64,000 nucleotides of DNA, taken from NCBI RefSeq assembly GCF_004341105.1, contig NZ_SLZK01000005.1, positions 310,001 to 374,000 of the forward strand, written 5' to 3'. Origin of the DNA: Rhizobium sp. BK418. Its GTDB lineage: Bacteria; Pseudomonadota; Alphaproteobacteria; Rhizobiales; Rhizobiaceae. The notes below the pieces were generated by a model. That model did no database searches and was not told the DNA's origin. It saw nothing but the letters and a program-made list of their open reading frames with translations. A program made the position numbers and the translations under genes. Below are positions 1 through 11,100 of this stretch, one piece after another. The stretch's first letter is position 1. Each line of letters starts with the position of its first letter.

Positions 1-290
1 AGGCCGTCGGAGCAGGCTTTATAACCCGCCGCTGAACGGTCTTTTTAAAAAGCTACAACTCACGAACTGGATGGTGCGCTAGACGCTCCAGGTAATGCAA
101 GCGGAAATTGTCGCCCTGTATGCCTAAGCAACAATTTAGAAACGATGGTCACTTGTTGCACTTCCGATGACAGGATGCACAAATTTCGAAGCCGGATTCC
201 GAATCTGAAGGCCTCGTTAATCGTCGGTTCAGGTAGCTTTTCGTAGCATCGCATCATCCCGTTTTTCGCAGATGCAAAAGAGGTTCCGAC
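1..290. other. Leader region upstream of ndvA
   Basis: No convincing gene is seen here. The stretch is relatively AT-rich compared with the neighbouring coding sequence and presumably carries the ndvA promoter, but no clear -35/-10 pair stands out. A 65-codon minus-strand reading frame (60-257) has no recognisable protein features or ribosome binding site and was not accepted. Confidence 0.4.
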
Positions 291-2054
291 GTGTCGTTAT
301 TCAAGGTCTATGCAAGAGCCCTGCGCTATCTTGGCGCCTACAAGCTCCGCGTATCCCTCGTCGTTATAGCGAACATCGTATTGGCGGCGATCACCATCGC
401 CGAGCCGATCCTGTTCGGCCGTATCATCGATGCGATTTCCGGCAAGGGCGAGGTCAAGCCAATCCTTATGATGTGGGCGGCTTTTGCCGTCTTCAACACC
501 ATCGCCTTCGTTCTCGTCGCGCGCGAAGCCGACAGGCTGGCCCATGGCCGCCGCGCGACACTTCTGACGGAAGCCTTTGGCCGCATCATCTCCATGCCGC
601 TTTCCTGGCACCATCAGCGGGGTACGTCCAACGCACTTCATACGCTGCTGCGCGCCTGCGAAACCTTGTTTGGCCTGTGGCTGGAATTTATGCGCAACCA
701 TCTTTCGACGGCAATTGCGCTTGTCCTGCTCGTCCCGACGGCAATGTCGATGGACTATCGCCTCTCCGCTGTCCTGATCCTGCTCGGCATCGCTTACTGG
801 CTCATCGGCCGCGTGGTCATGAGCCGCACGAAGGATGGCCAGGCTTCGGTCGAAAACCACTACCATACCGTCTTCGGCCATGTCAGCGATTCCATCAGCA
901 ACGTCTCGGTGCTGCACAGCTACAACCGCATCGAAGCTGAAACTCGCGCGCTGAAGTCCTTTGCCGATCGCCTGCTGCAGGCGCAGTATCCGGTGCTTGA
1001 CTGGTGGGCTCTCGCTAGCGCGCTGAACCGCATGGCCTCGACGATCGCCATGATGGTCGTGCTCGTCATCGGGACCGTGCTGGTCCAGAACGGCGAACTG
1101 CGCGTCGGCGATGTCATTGCCTTCATCGGCTTTGCCAACCTGCTGATTGCCCGCCTGGATCTCATGCGCCAGTTCGCTACGCAGATCTTCGAAGCACGCT
1201 CGAAGCTGGAGGACTTCTACGTTCTGGAAGATTCCGTTCGTGAACGCGAGGAGCCTGCCGGCAACGGCGAGATCAAGGACGTCAAGGGTGACGTCGAGTT
1301 CAACGACGTCTCCTTCGGCTTCGCCAACAGCTCTCAGGGCCTGCACAACGTCTCCTTCAAGGTAAAGGCCGGCCAGACGGTTGCGATCGTTGGCCCAACC
1401 GGCGCTGGCAAGACGACGCTCGTTAACCTGCTGCAGCGCGTCTACGATCCGCAAAGCGGTCATATCCTTGTCGACGGTATCGATATCAGCAAGGTCACGC
1501 GCAAGTCGTTGCGCCGCTATATCGCCACCGTCTTCCAGGATGCAGGCCTGCTGAACCGCTCGATCAGTGACAACATTCGCCTCGGCCGCGAAAACGCTTC
1601 GGAAGAGGATATGCGCCGTGCTGCCGAAGCCGCTGCCGCGTCCGATTTCATCGAGAACCGCGACGAACAGTACGACACCCATGTCGGCGAGCGCGGCAAC
1701 AAGCTCTCCGGCGGTGAGCGTCAGCGTATCGCGATCGCCCGCGCCATCCTAAAGGATGCGCCGATCCTGGTGCTGGATGAAGCGACCTCCGCGCTCGACG
1801 TCGAGACGGAAGCCCGTGTCAAGGCTGCGATCGACAACCTGCGCCAGAACCGCACCACCTTCATCATCGCCCACCGTCTCTCGACGGTCCGCGAAGCCGA
1901 TATGGTGCTGTTCCTCGATAATGGTCGCATCGTCGAGAACGGCAGCTTCGAGGAGCTCAGCCACTCCAACGGCCGCTTTGCTGCCCTGTTGCGGGCCAGT
2001 GGCATCCTGACGGACGACGAAGTCCGCAAGGCACATACGACCGAAGCCGCCTAA
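291..2054 (+). CDS. ndvA: Cyclic beta-1,2-glucan export ABC transporter NdvA (fused permease/ATPase)
   Basis: This 587-residue half-transporter carries cyclic beta-1,2-glucan across the inner membrane to the periplasm, and probably works as a homodimer. The N-terminal ~300 residues form a six-helix ABC exporter domain. The C-terminal ATPase shows Walker A GPTGAGKTT near residue 367, the signature LSGGERQR near 473 and Walker B ILVLDEATSALD near 492. The GTG start at 291 is chosen because an AGAGG ribosome binding site lies 8 bases upstream and the MSLFKVYARALRYL N terminus is typical of NdvA/ChvA. The polymer is made by NdvB, encoded nearby on the other strand. Length matches the family. In rhizobia and Agrobacterium, mutants lacking it fail in hypo-osmotic growth and in plant infection. 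Confidence 0.96.
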   Translation: MSLFKVYARALRYLGAYKLRVSLVVIANIVLAAITIAEPILFGRIIDAISGKGEVKPILMMWAAFAVFNTIAFVLVAREADRLAHGRRATLLTEAFGRIISMPLSWHHQRGTSNALHTLLRACETLFGLWLEFMRNHLSTAIALVLLVPTAMSMDYRLSAVLILLGIAYWLIGRVVMSRTKDGQASVENHYHTVFGHVSDSISNVSVLHSYNRIEAETRALKSFADRLLQAQYPVLDWWALASALNRMASTIAMMVVLVIGTVLVQNGELRVGDVIAFIGFANLLIARLDLMRQFATQIFEARSKLEDFYVLEDSVREREEPAGNGEIKDVKGDVEFNDVSFGFANSSQGLHNVSFKVKAGQTVAIVGPTGAGKTTLVNLLQRVYDPQSGHILVDGIDISKVTRKSLRRYIATVFQDAGLLNRSISDNIRLGRENASEEDMRRAAEAAAASDFIENRDEQYDTHVGERGNKLSGGERQRIAIARAILKDAPILVLDEATSALDVETEARVKAAIDNLRQNRTTFIIAHRLSTVREADMVLFLDNGRIVENGSFEELSHSNGRFAALLRASGILTDDEVRKAHTTEAA

Positions 2055-2074
2055 TGGCTTCGAGCGGGACAAGG

Positions 2075-2110
2075 AAAAGCCGGAAGGGCATCGCTCTTCC
2101 GGCTTTTTGT
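2075..2110 (+). terminator. Rho-independent terminator of ndvA
   Basis: A perfect 12-bp inverted repeat, AAAAGCCGGAAG at 2075-2086 and CTTCCGGCTTTT at 2096-2107, encloses a 9-base loop and runs into a T tract. It lies 20 bases after the ndvA stop codon. Confidence 0.9.
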
Positions 2111-2190
2111 TGGGTGAGATTCCACGCGTAACACCGGCGGATACCGACGGTGTCCCTTCGCCCTGCCAGTGCGGCCATGCCTAGGATGTT

Positions 2191-2430
2191 CTAGGCCGCT
2201 TTTTCGTAAACTAGATCAGGCGCAACGATCCATTCGCCCGGTTTGAGCGACATGACTTCGAGCCTGCCGCGGTCGTCTCTGGCGGCGACGCCGACAAAGC
2301 GATAGCGGCCACCGTTCGGGTCGATAACCACGGAACCGATTGGTTTGGCGCGAAGATGGCCGACCACGGGACCGTCTGCCTTGGTAGCATCGAGCAGAAA
2401 ATATTCGTGAGGAATGTTCCGGCTAACCAT
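2191..2430 (-). CDS. Small conserved-looking hypothetical protein
   Basis: This predicted 79-residue soluble protein has no signal peptide or membrane segment. I do not recognise a named domain. Its pattern of short hydrophobic runs separated by Gly/Asp/Asn turns (for example GSVVIDPNGGRYRFVGVAARD) suggests a small beta-rich fold. The ATG at 2430 is preferred over the TTG at 2457 because GAAGGG lies about 6 bases upstream. It sits alone between the ndvA terminator and corA, on the opposite strand to both, so its neighbours say nothing about its function. The codon use and clean frame make it more likely real than chance. Confidence 0.55.
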   Translation of the reverse strand: MVSRNIPHEYFLLDATKADGPVVGHLRAKPIGSVVIDPNGGRYRFVGVAARDDRGRLEVMSLKPGEWIVAPDLVYEKAA

Positions 2431-2848
2431 CAAGCGCCCTTCGCTTCGGATAGCCAAACCGACATTCGGTGTTGCCCCTGTCTGTATTGCGGTAGTTGAG
2501 CGATTGATGTCAGCGGGAATCGATTTGCGGCGGATGTCATAAGCGTCGCGATCGGAGGAAATCAGGTCGAGTGGCAGGTCGCAAACTTCGCTGTGCCGGC
2601 GGCTGTTGGCGAGGATATCGGCTGGCGTCCTTGAGTTCGAAGTACGGCTTCGTGCTCCATATCAGTGGCATTGCCCTCTGTGATCGCAAATGGATCGACG
2701 CAGGTAACCGTTCCATTCGTGATAAATGGCTAAAAATCAAAATCTCGCAGTGATCGCGAGGCCTTGTCGTCTTGGCCCGTAACTGCACATTCTTGCCTAA
2801 GCGTCGCGAGATGACCGGATCGCAGACGCAGGATTGAGCGGAGCGTAA
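2431..2848. other. Intergenic region between hypothetical gene and corA
   Basis: No gene is supported in these 418 bases. Reading frames on both strands are short and show no family resemblance. A short inverted repeat (CTCGC...GCGAG, about 2743-2759) is the only local structure seen. The region must contain the promoters of the divergent genes at 2430 and 2849, but no consensus promoter was identified. Confidence 0.4.
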
Positions 2849-3814
2849 ATGAGCATTGTTGCATCATATTTGTACCGCGATGGTCGGCGGGCGGAATCCT
2901 TCGACATCGAAAACGGCATTGTTCCGACGACGAAAAACGAATTCGTATGGATTGGTCTGCACGACCCCGATGAGCGGGAACTCTTTGCTCTGCAGAAAAC
3001 CTTTGGGCTTCATCACCTCGCCGTAGAGGATGCCCTTAACCCGATCCAGGTTCCAAAGCTCGATATTTACGATGGACAACTTTTCCTCATCACCAAGACC
3101 GCCCATCTGGATGGCGACGCTATCGAATATGGAGAGACGGCGATCTTCATCGGCGATCACCATGTCGTCACCGTCAGACACGGTTCCGATCGCGGCCACA
3201 GCACGCTGCGCAAGCAGCTTGAAGCAGCGCCCGAAACGCTGAAGAACGGCCCGGACTATGTGCTGCACGGCGTGCTGGATTTCATCGTCGACGGGTACCT
3301 CCCCGTTGTGCAGACAATAGAGGATCATGTGCTGGAAATGGAGCAGCGTATGCTCGATGCTTTCCTAAGCCGCGATCAAATCAAACGGCTCTTCCGATTG
3401 AGACGCCAGATCATACGCTTCCAGCGCGTCCTCGGCCCGATGTCGGAAGTGTGCGGAAAACTGGTCCATCTCGATCTGCCGTGCATCGATACGGAGACGC
3501 GCAAATACTTCAGGGATGTGAACGACCACGTCCGGCGCGTCGAGACCACGACGAGCGGTCTGAAGGACGTCATTACCTCGGTCTTCGAGGCGAGCAATCT
3601 CCTGGAGCAGCAGCGTCAGGGCGTGATCACTCGACAACTTGCGGCCTGGGCTGCTATTGCAGCAGTGCCGACAGCCATTGCCGGCATCTACGGCATGAAC
3701 TTCGAGAACATGCCGGAGCTCAAGACGGAATATGGCTACTACGTCGTCATCGCGATCATTTTAGGCCTCTGTACCATTCTCTTTTGGCGCTTCCGCAGAT
3801 CGGACTGGCTTTAA
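2849..3814 (+). CDS. corA: CorA-family divalent cation transporter
   Basis: This 321-residue inner-membrane channel, pentameric in the family, takes up Mg2+ or related divalent ions. The long acidic/helical cytoplasmic domain (residues 1 to ~255) is followed by two C-terminal transmembrane helices. The first ends in the diagnostic GMN motif (AGIYGMNFENMP, near residue 285). Charged residues close the second helix (FWRFRRSDWL). Length and layout match CorA. It stands between ndvA and the opgC/ndvB pair but is transcribed toward opgC, so a functional link to glucan export is not implied. Whether it is a Mg/Co importer or a Zn exporter (ZntB branch) cannot be told from the motif alone. Confidence 0.9.
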   Translation: MSIVASYLYRDGRRAESFDIENGIVPTTKNEFVWIGLHDPDERELFALQKTFGLHHLAVEDALNPIQVPKLDIYDGQLFLITKTAHLDGDAIEYGETAIFIGDHHVVTVRHGSDRGHSTLRKQLEAAPETLKNGPDYVLHGVLDFIVDGYLPVVQTIEDHVLEMEQRMLDAFLSRDQIKRLFRLRRQIIRFQRVLGPMSEVCGKLVHLDLPCIDTETRKYFRDVNDHVRRVETTTSGLKDVITSVFEASNLLEQQRQGVITRQLAAWAAIAAVPTAIAGIYGMNFENMPELKTEYGYYVVIAIILGLCTILFWRFRRSDWL

Positions 3815-3864
3815 GGGTGCCTGCGCCGCATAGGACGAGATTAAGCCTCAAAGCAAGCTCTTGC

Positions 3865-5094
3865 CTATTTGCGTTTGCCCTGGCCGTAGGTGTCGGTCGC
3901 TCTGCTGGCATGGACCGCCACCGGAATGGCCCCGACGGCAAGGGGCCGAGCCTTTTCCTGCTCTCTCTTGTATTCGAGATGATAGGCATAGGCGAACTGG
4001 GCGGCGATACCCACAAGCACGAAGAGCGGGCCGATGACCTGATCGCGATTGGTGATGTAGAGCAGCACCTGGCCTACCATCGCAAGGATAGTGCCGGCAA
4101 CGAAGATATTGAGCGAGTGTCGGCCGAGGATTGTCAGCGGATGGTCGGCCGGGCGGCGGAAAGCCTGCGATATCGCCGGAATATTGATCACCAGATAGGT
4201 GAGGGCCAGCACATGCAGAAGGCGCGGCAGCGACAGGAAGGTCTTGTCAAAACCGGTCAGCACCGCCGGTAGACCGAGCGCGGCAAGATAGTTTCCTATA
4301 TCCCATAGCTGGGCCGTGACCCAGACGAACGAGACGATGACATAGGCCAATGCCAGCGCAAAGAGCACCGGATGGCGTGGAAGCTTGCCACCGCGCTTGA
4401 CATGCATTATCGAGACGATGCCGATCGTGAACAGGAACTGCCAGGAGAAGGGGTTGAGGAACCAATCTCCCTCGAGCAGCATGTTCTGCGGCGCGATCTG
4501 ATAGATGCCGGCAATCAGCCAGACGGTGCCGGATACAGCCAGCGCCAACAGCGTACTCTTCTCGTTCAGGAGCAGGATCAGCGGTACCATCAGCATCAAC
4601 GCGCCATACATCGGAAGGATATTGTTGTAGCCGATCTGATGGCCGAGCAGCAGCAGGGCCGGAATGCCCTCCTTCAGGTTCATTAGCACCGCCAGAATAT
4701 TGATCTCGACCAACAGCCCCGGCCGGTGGAACAACCAGGCACCGCAAATGAAGAGCGCCAGCGTCACGAAGGTGGTGATCATATGTGCCAGATAGAGCGT
4801 GAAGGCACGCTTTGCTGCCTTGATCGCTATCTCCAGCCGCCTGCCGGGCTCGAAGCGCGAGCCGTAAGCGAGACCGACCGCAATGCCCGAAATCAGCACG
4901 AAGGCTTCAGCGGCGTCGGAAAAGCCGAAATTCTTCGTGGTAATATATTCGAAAATCTGTCCGGGAACGTGATTGATGAAGATTGTGATGAGTGCGAGCC
5001 CACGTAATACATCGAGTCTCGTATCACGCTTTGGCGCCGCCACTGAGATGGAGCGTCCTTGTGCTCCAATGGCCTTGGTCGGCAAGCTTGCCAT
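3865..5094 (-). CDS. opgC: OpgC-type glucan acyltransferase (succinylation of osmoregulated periplasmic glucans)
   Basis: This 409-residue integral membrane protein has about ten hydrophobic helices. It belongs to the OpgC family, which transfers succinyl groups to periplasmic glucans. The N-terminal RDTRLDVLRGLALITIF segment followed by NHVPG is the usual family opening, with a conserved acidic/basic pair and histidine just before the first helix. The ATG at 5094 is chosen because AGGAGAG sits about 6 bases upstream; a longer frame from 5178 lacks this. The gene follows ndvB on the same strand after a 102-base gap, so it is probably co-transcribed and acts on the cyclic glucan that NdvB makes and NdvA exports. 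Substrate (succinyl) is inferred from family. Confidence 0.9.
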   Translation of the reverse strand: MASLPTKAIGAQGRSISVAAPKRDTRLDVLRGLALITIFINHVPGQIFEYITTKNFGFSDAAEAFVLISGIAVGLAYGSRFEPGRRLEIAIKAAKRAFTLYLAHMITTFVTLALFICGAWLFHRPGLLVEINILAVLMNLKEGIPALLLLGHQIGYNNILPMYGALMLMVPLILLLNEKSTLLALAVSGTVWLIAGIYQIAPQNMLLEGDWFLNPFSWQFLFTIGIVSIMHVKRGGKLPRHPVLFALALAYVIVSFVWVTAQLWDIGNYLAALGLPAVLTGFDKTFLSLPRLLHVLALTYLVINIPAISQAFRRPADHPLTILGRHSLNIFVAGTILAMVGQVLLYITNRDQVIGPLFVLVGIAAQFAYAYHLEYKREQEKARPLAVGAIPVAVHASRATDTYGQGKRK

Positions 5095-5196
5095 CGTGTC
5101 TCTCCTGTCATCCGATTTTGCAAACGCTACGCCGGCCAAAAGGGTTCCCCCCCTCTGGCCGTGCGAATCGCCGGACATTCAGCGTGGAGAACGCTG

Positions 5197-8100
5197 TTAT
5201 CCGACCGGATACCCCTCTTTTGGATCGGCGACTTCGCTGCCGTTGACGGACAGAGTGTAGCCTTGAGCGTTGGACGCTTTTGAGACCGAAATGCGGTATT
5301 TGTTTCCGGCCTGCTCAATCTCTGCCGCAAACCCGTCCCAATTGGAAGGCAGCGACGGATCAACAAAAAGTTTTCCACCCTTTAGCCGGGTACCGAGAAT
5401 GCCTTCGACTGCCGCACGGTAAAGCCAGCCGGCCGATCCCGTGTACCAGGTCCAGCCGCCGCGCCCGATATAGGGTTCGTGCCCATAGACATCGGCCGCC
5501 ACGACATAGGGTTCGACGCGATATTTCTCGGCCGCTGCCTTGTCGAGCGAATGGGTGATCGGGTTGAGCATCTGGAAGCAGCGCAGTGCATCATCGCCGC
5601 GTTTCATCTCCGCCAGTGCCATGACCACCCAGGTCGCGGCATGTGTATATTGGCCACCATTCTCGCGAACGCCCGGCGGATAGGCCTTGATATAGCCCGG
5701 ATCCTTTAGTGACTTCTCAAAAGGCGGCGTGAAGAGGCGGACGATCCGCGCCTCCTCGTCCACCAATTCGGCGAGCACCGCATCCATCGCTTTGGCAGCC
5801 CGCTCCGGATCGCCCTCACCCGAGAGCACACTCCAGGACTGAGCGATCGAATCGATCAGGCATTCCAGGTTTTCCTTTGAGCCGAGCGGCGTACCGTCAT
5901 CGAACGTGCCGCGACGATAATGTCCACCATCCCAGGCAGTGCTTTCCAGCGACTTCTTGAGTTCGACGAGGTGGGTCTTCCAGCGTTTGGCGCGGGTCCG
6001 GTCGCCCCGCTCCTCGGCATAGGGAATGAAAGAGCGTAGCGTACCGGCAAGGAACCAGCCGAGCCAGACGCTCGTGCCCTTGCCATCGATGCCGACGCGG
6101 TTCATGCCGTCGTTCCAGTCGCCGCCGAGGAAGAGCGGAAGGCCGTTCTTGCCCTTGCGGGTGATGGCGAGATCGAGTGCCAGCGCCGCATGCTCATAGA
6201 TGCTGACGGTATCTTCCGAAATCTCCGGCTTGTAGAAGAAGTCGTGCTGGCTCTCCAAAAGGGCGGGGCCTTCGAGGAAGGGAAGCTGCTCATCAAGCAC
6301 GCTCTTGTCGCCGCTGACGCTGCAATAATGATCGATGGCATAGGCGAGCCAGACGACATCGTCGGAAATCATGGTGCGCACACCGGCGCCCGTTCCCGGC
6401 AGCCACCAATGCTGCACGTCGCCCTCACGGAACTGGCGCGAGGCGGCATTAATGATCTGGCGCCGTGCAAGCGCAGGCTCCTGCAGCACGAAGGCGAGCG
6501 TATCCTGCAGCTGATCACGGAAACCAAAGGCACCGCTTGCCTGATAGAAGGCAGAGCGGGCCATGATGCGGCAGCCAAGGCTCTGATAGGGCAGCCAGGT
6601 ATTGACGAGATTGTTCATGCCCTGATCCGGCGTCGATATCTGCAGCTTGCCGGTGAAGTCCTGCCAGAAGGCGCGATTCGTCTGCACAGCGTCATCGAAC
6701 GAGCTGTTGCGAATATCAGCCAGCATAGCGCGCGCCTCTTCTTCCGTTGGTGCATCGCCAAGAAAAAAGATGACGTCGCGCTCTTCGTTCACGCCGAGTT
6801 CGATATCGACAGTGAGGATCGCCGCCGGATCGCCATCGAGGTCCGTGGAACCTGAGAGCGCTGCTACCGACATCACTGCGACGGGCATCTGAATTGAGCC
6901 GGTCTTGCCGATGAATTCGCGGCGGCTCGACGAGAAGCCGGAGATTGTCTCGCTCGCGGCGAAAAAGGCTGTACGGCCAGAATAATCGATACTGTAGGGA
7001 TTGGTTGCAAACAGCGCACCGGTTTCCTCATCGCGCTTCGAGAGGACAAAGGATGCAGTCTTCTGCGGATTGTTACCGAGAATCCATTCGACATAGCCAT
7101 AAATCCGGAGGCTGCGCCTTGCCGGGCCGTCGTTCCGCAGATGCAGACGCTGCATCTTCACAGACTTCTCGCCATGCACCGTCTGCGTGACCTCCAGCGC
7201 AATCTCATGTTGAATACTTGAGAAGATGGAATAGCCGAGACCGTGGCGCGCGTCGAAGCGGATGTCGTTGCGGCGCGACAACACCGCAAATGGGGTCATG
7301 ACCGCACCGCTCTGGAGATCCGCTATATACAGTGCCTCCCCAGGTCGATTGATTACCGCATCGTTTGACCAGGAGGTGAGCTGGTAATCGCGTGAATTGA
7401 CGCTCCACGTGAAACCGGCACCTTCCGCCGATACGTGAAAGCCAAACCGCTCGTTGGAGATAACATTGATCCATGGCTGCGGAGTGGCATCGCCGCCCGG
7501 TAGACGCACGACATATTCACGGCCGTCACGAGAAAAGCCGCCGATACCATTCCAGAAGTCGAGGTCGTCCTCCTCTATAGCGACAGTCTTGAGCGCTGGG
7601 GCCGGCAAAGGCGCTATCCGTTTGACCGGCATCGCCGAGCGCTCGGCCTTTTCCATATCGTCCGGCGCCTCATTGCCCAAGGAAAAGAACGAAACAGCGC
7701 GGTTGATCTGATCGATGACCTTGCCATTCCTGGCATGCAACGTGACGCGGGAGGCGGCGATCAGCGCCTGATAGGTGCTCTCTTCCATCAAATCCTTGCG
7801 GACTGCGAAAATATGCTGGCGTAAGCCGTCGGCCTGGCCCATACGGCGCACGGTTTCGCACATGGCGTCCAGCGCATGCTGCATATCTTGCGCATAGGAT
7901 GAAGCTCGTTCGTTCATGATAACGAGATCTGCGGCTACGCCGCGTGAACGCAGATACTCCTGCGCCAACAACGCTTCGCGGGCGATTTCGAGATCCATGT
8001 CGTCGTCAATGCGCAGCGTGAAGATCGGGAAATCGCCCGAAATCGCCAGCGGCCAGAGCGCCGACTGCGATTGCATGCCGGCTCGGACAACGGTTTGATC

Positions 8101-11100
8101 GCCACGAAGCTGCATATCCGGATAGACGAGATAGCGGCCGAGATGCTGGAAGGCGGCCGCCTGCTGCGAGCTGACGCCGACATGGCGCATCTGCACCTGC
8201 GTGCGCGTCCAAGCCTGGATGATCTCATGGTTGAAAGCATCCGGATGACGATAGCGATCGACGGCCTTGTCCACCTCTGCACGGCTCGGGGCTGCGATCG
8301 TCCAGAAAATCACGCTGACTTTCTTTCCGGCCGGGACGCGGACGGTTCGGCGAAGCGACAGCACAGGATCCAGCGTGAAGCCATCAGTGCCCGAAAGTCT
8401 CGCGCCCGGATCGAACGCGGCGGCATTTGCGAGGTTACGGCCGCGGCCGAGGAACTTGCGCCGCTCGGTTTCGAATTCTGTAGGACGTGTATCACCGGCA
8501 CTATCGACGACCAGATGCGCAATGCTCATATTCGGTTCATTCGGATCGCGTTTGTTGCGCTCGGCGCGGATGACGTCGCCACGCTTGTCGATCTCCGTCT
8601 TGACGAACATGCGGGCGAATGCCGGATGTGCATTGTCCGTATCATCGGAAGTTATGACCGGTTCGAGATAGGAGGTCACTTCAATGAAACGGTCTTCCGC
8701 CCCCAGGTTGAACAGCGTCAGGCGACGGGCTTCCGCATCATGTTCGGTTGCGACGATGCATTCGACCTCGCTCGAGAGCTCACCGAGCACCTTGTTGAAG
8801 ACGGCCTTCTCGTCAGCGAATTCCACTCTGACCGTCTCACCCTCGACACTCTTCGGCTCCGATGTCGCCGACCACCATTCATTGGTCATCACGTCGCGTA
8901 GGAAGATGAAATTGCCCCAGCGATCCTCGGTCGGATCTGGTTTCCAGCGGGAAACGGAAAGACCGTTCCAGCGGGCGTAACCTGCACCGGTCGCCGTTAG
9001 CATGACGGAATAGTGACCGTTGGACAGGAAAACGAGAGCGCGGTCGTGCGACGCTGGATCGGCTATCGTGCGGATGACAGGTCGCATCAGCTCATCCTGA
9101 ATGGCAGCAGGCGTGTGGGACTGGTCCCTGCCGCTCATGATCGGGATATCGCGCGGAGCCTTTTCCTGAAGCAGCAGTTCAGCCGCTTCGATGACGGGAT
9201 CGGAGTGGAAGAGCTCACGCAAACAACCGTTGAACGCGACATTGGCGACGGCAGCAATCGACATGCCGTGGTGGTGAGCATAGTAGTTGTAGACGACAGC
9301 ACATTGTTTGCCTTCAGGCACGCGCGTCGGTGTGAAATCGACCGCGTCATGGAAACCGAACTTACCAAGTGCGCCGAGCTTGCGAAGTTTCTGCAGGTTT
9401 TCAAGCGACGCCTCGGGATAATATTGGCTGGCGAGCAGTGAGGCATAGGGCGCGATAACGGCATTGTGGCCGAGACCACGCTTCAGGCCGAGCGTCGGCA
9501 CACCGAAGTTCGTGTACTGATAGTTGAGGTTATGATCGCGGGCATTGAACGCCGCTTCCGAGATGCCCCAAGGCGTACCAAGCTTACGGCCATAGTTCAT
9601 CTGCTCGACGATGACGAGATTGTTGGTCTGGTTAAGAATGCCTCCGCCACGCTCCTGGATGACGAGCGAAGGCATCAGATATTCGAACATCGAACCGGAC
9701 CAGGAAACCAGCGCCCCACGCGAACCGACCGGCACCACTTGGCGGCCGAGTTTGTACCAATGCTCCGTCGGCAGGTCGCCCTTCGCGATACCGAAGAGCG
9801 ACGTGAGACGGCATTCAGACGCGAGAAGGTCGTAGCAAGCCGCATCGAGATCACCACTTTCCACACGGTAGCCGATCGACAGCAGCCGGCGCTCCGCACG
9901 GTAGAGGAAGCCGAAATCCATCGAGAAGGCGAGATCGCGTGCCTTGTCGCGAAGCGCAATCAGCCGCGGGCGCAAATCATCGATATTCGACAGGTCGAAA
10001 GTGCTGTCCGAGATATGCGCCTCGCAGATTTTAACCAGCGAGGCGGCCCAGAGTGTGACTTCTTCCGTCTGCTTGGATTTCACCTCGTGATGCAGATTGC
10101 CGGCGAGCTTCTGAACGTCGCGTGCCAGGACTGCAAGGTTGATGACTCGGATGGAGGCGAATTCATGCTCGCGCTTGACCGCAACAAGCGCATTCTGGAA
10201 GCCGGCAATGCGCTCTTCCAGGCGCCGGCGCAAAGGACGCACCGTTTTGCGATCATCGGGAAGATCTGCCAGTACTTCGCCGAGGATACCGGCCGTATCG
10301 CCGACGCCATCGAGATTGCCTTGGATATGCGCGGAGGGCGCTTCTGCCCAATTGCGGCACGCTGAGGAAATGGCAATCAGGTGGCCGGCAAGGTTGCCAC
10401 TGTCGACGGCCGAGACGTAGCGGGGGCCAAGTGTCTGCAGCGTGTCCGTGTGATACCAGTTGAAGAGGTGGCCACGGAATTTCTCCATACGATCGATCGT
10501 CGTGATGGTCTTCTCCAGCCTCTCGATGGCTTCCTCAAAAGAGAACCACCCGAACTGCCGGCCGGAAACGACCGACAGCAGATAGACGCCGATATTGGTC
10601 GGCGATGTGCGCGTCGCCACGATGATGTGAGGCGTTTCCTGAACGTTGTCGGGCGGCAGGTAGTTCTGCTCCGCCGTCGTGAAGGTCTCGAAATAGCGCC
10701 AGGTGCGGCGCGCAATCTTGCGAAGCTCTCCGGAGACGACTTCGGACACGTCAAGCCGATCTTCCGTCTCTGCCGACTGGCTCACATACCAGGCGACGGC
10801 AGGCGAACAGATCCATAATAGCGCGAAAGGAACACCAACCAGGAAGGCATCGTTGCCTGACAGTGCCGCAACGGCAACCGAAAGGATCGCCAGAACCGGC
10901 GCATGCCACATCGTCCGATAATAGGAAAGGATTGTACCCTGCTTGCCGGCGCCGACGCTGGCAGCGGTGCGCCATTGCAACAGCAGCTTATGGCTAACGA
11001 ACAGACGGTACAGCGAACGGCCGATCGCATCGGCCATCATGCAGGCAGCGTCGGCAATGAAGACAATCCGCAGCGCCACCTGCGCATTGGCCGCTGAAAT

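Noticed and set aside
297..1682. 461-codon minus-strand frame opposite ndvA
   Set aside because: High-GC antisense shadow of a clearly coding gene. The translated protein has no domain, and ndvA is certain on the other strand.
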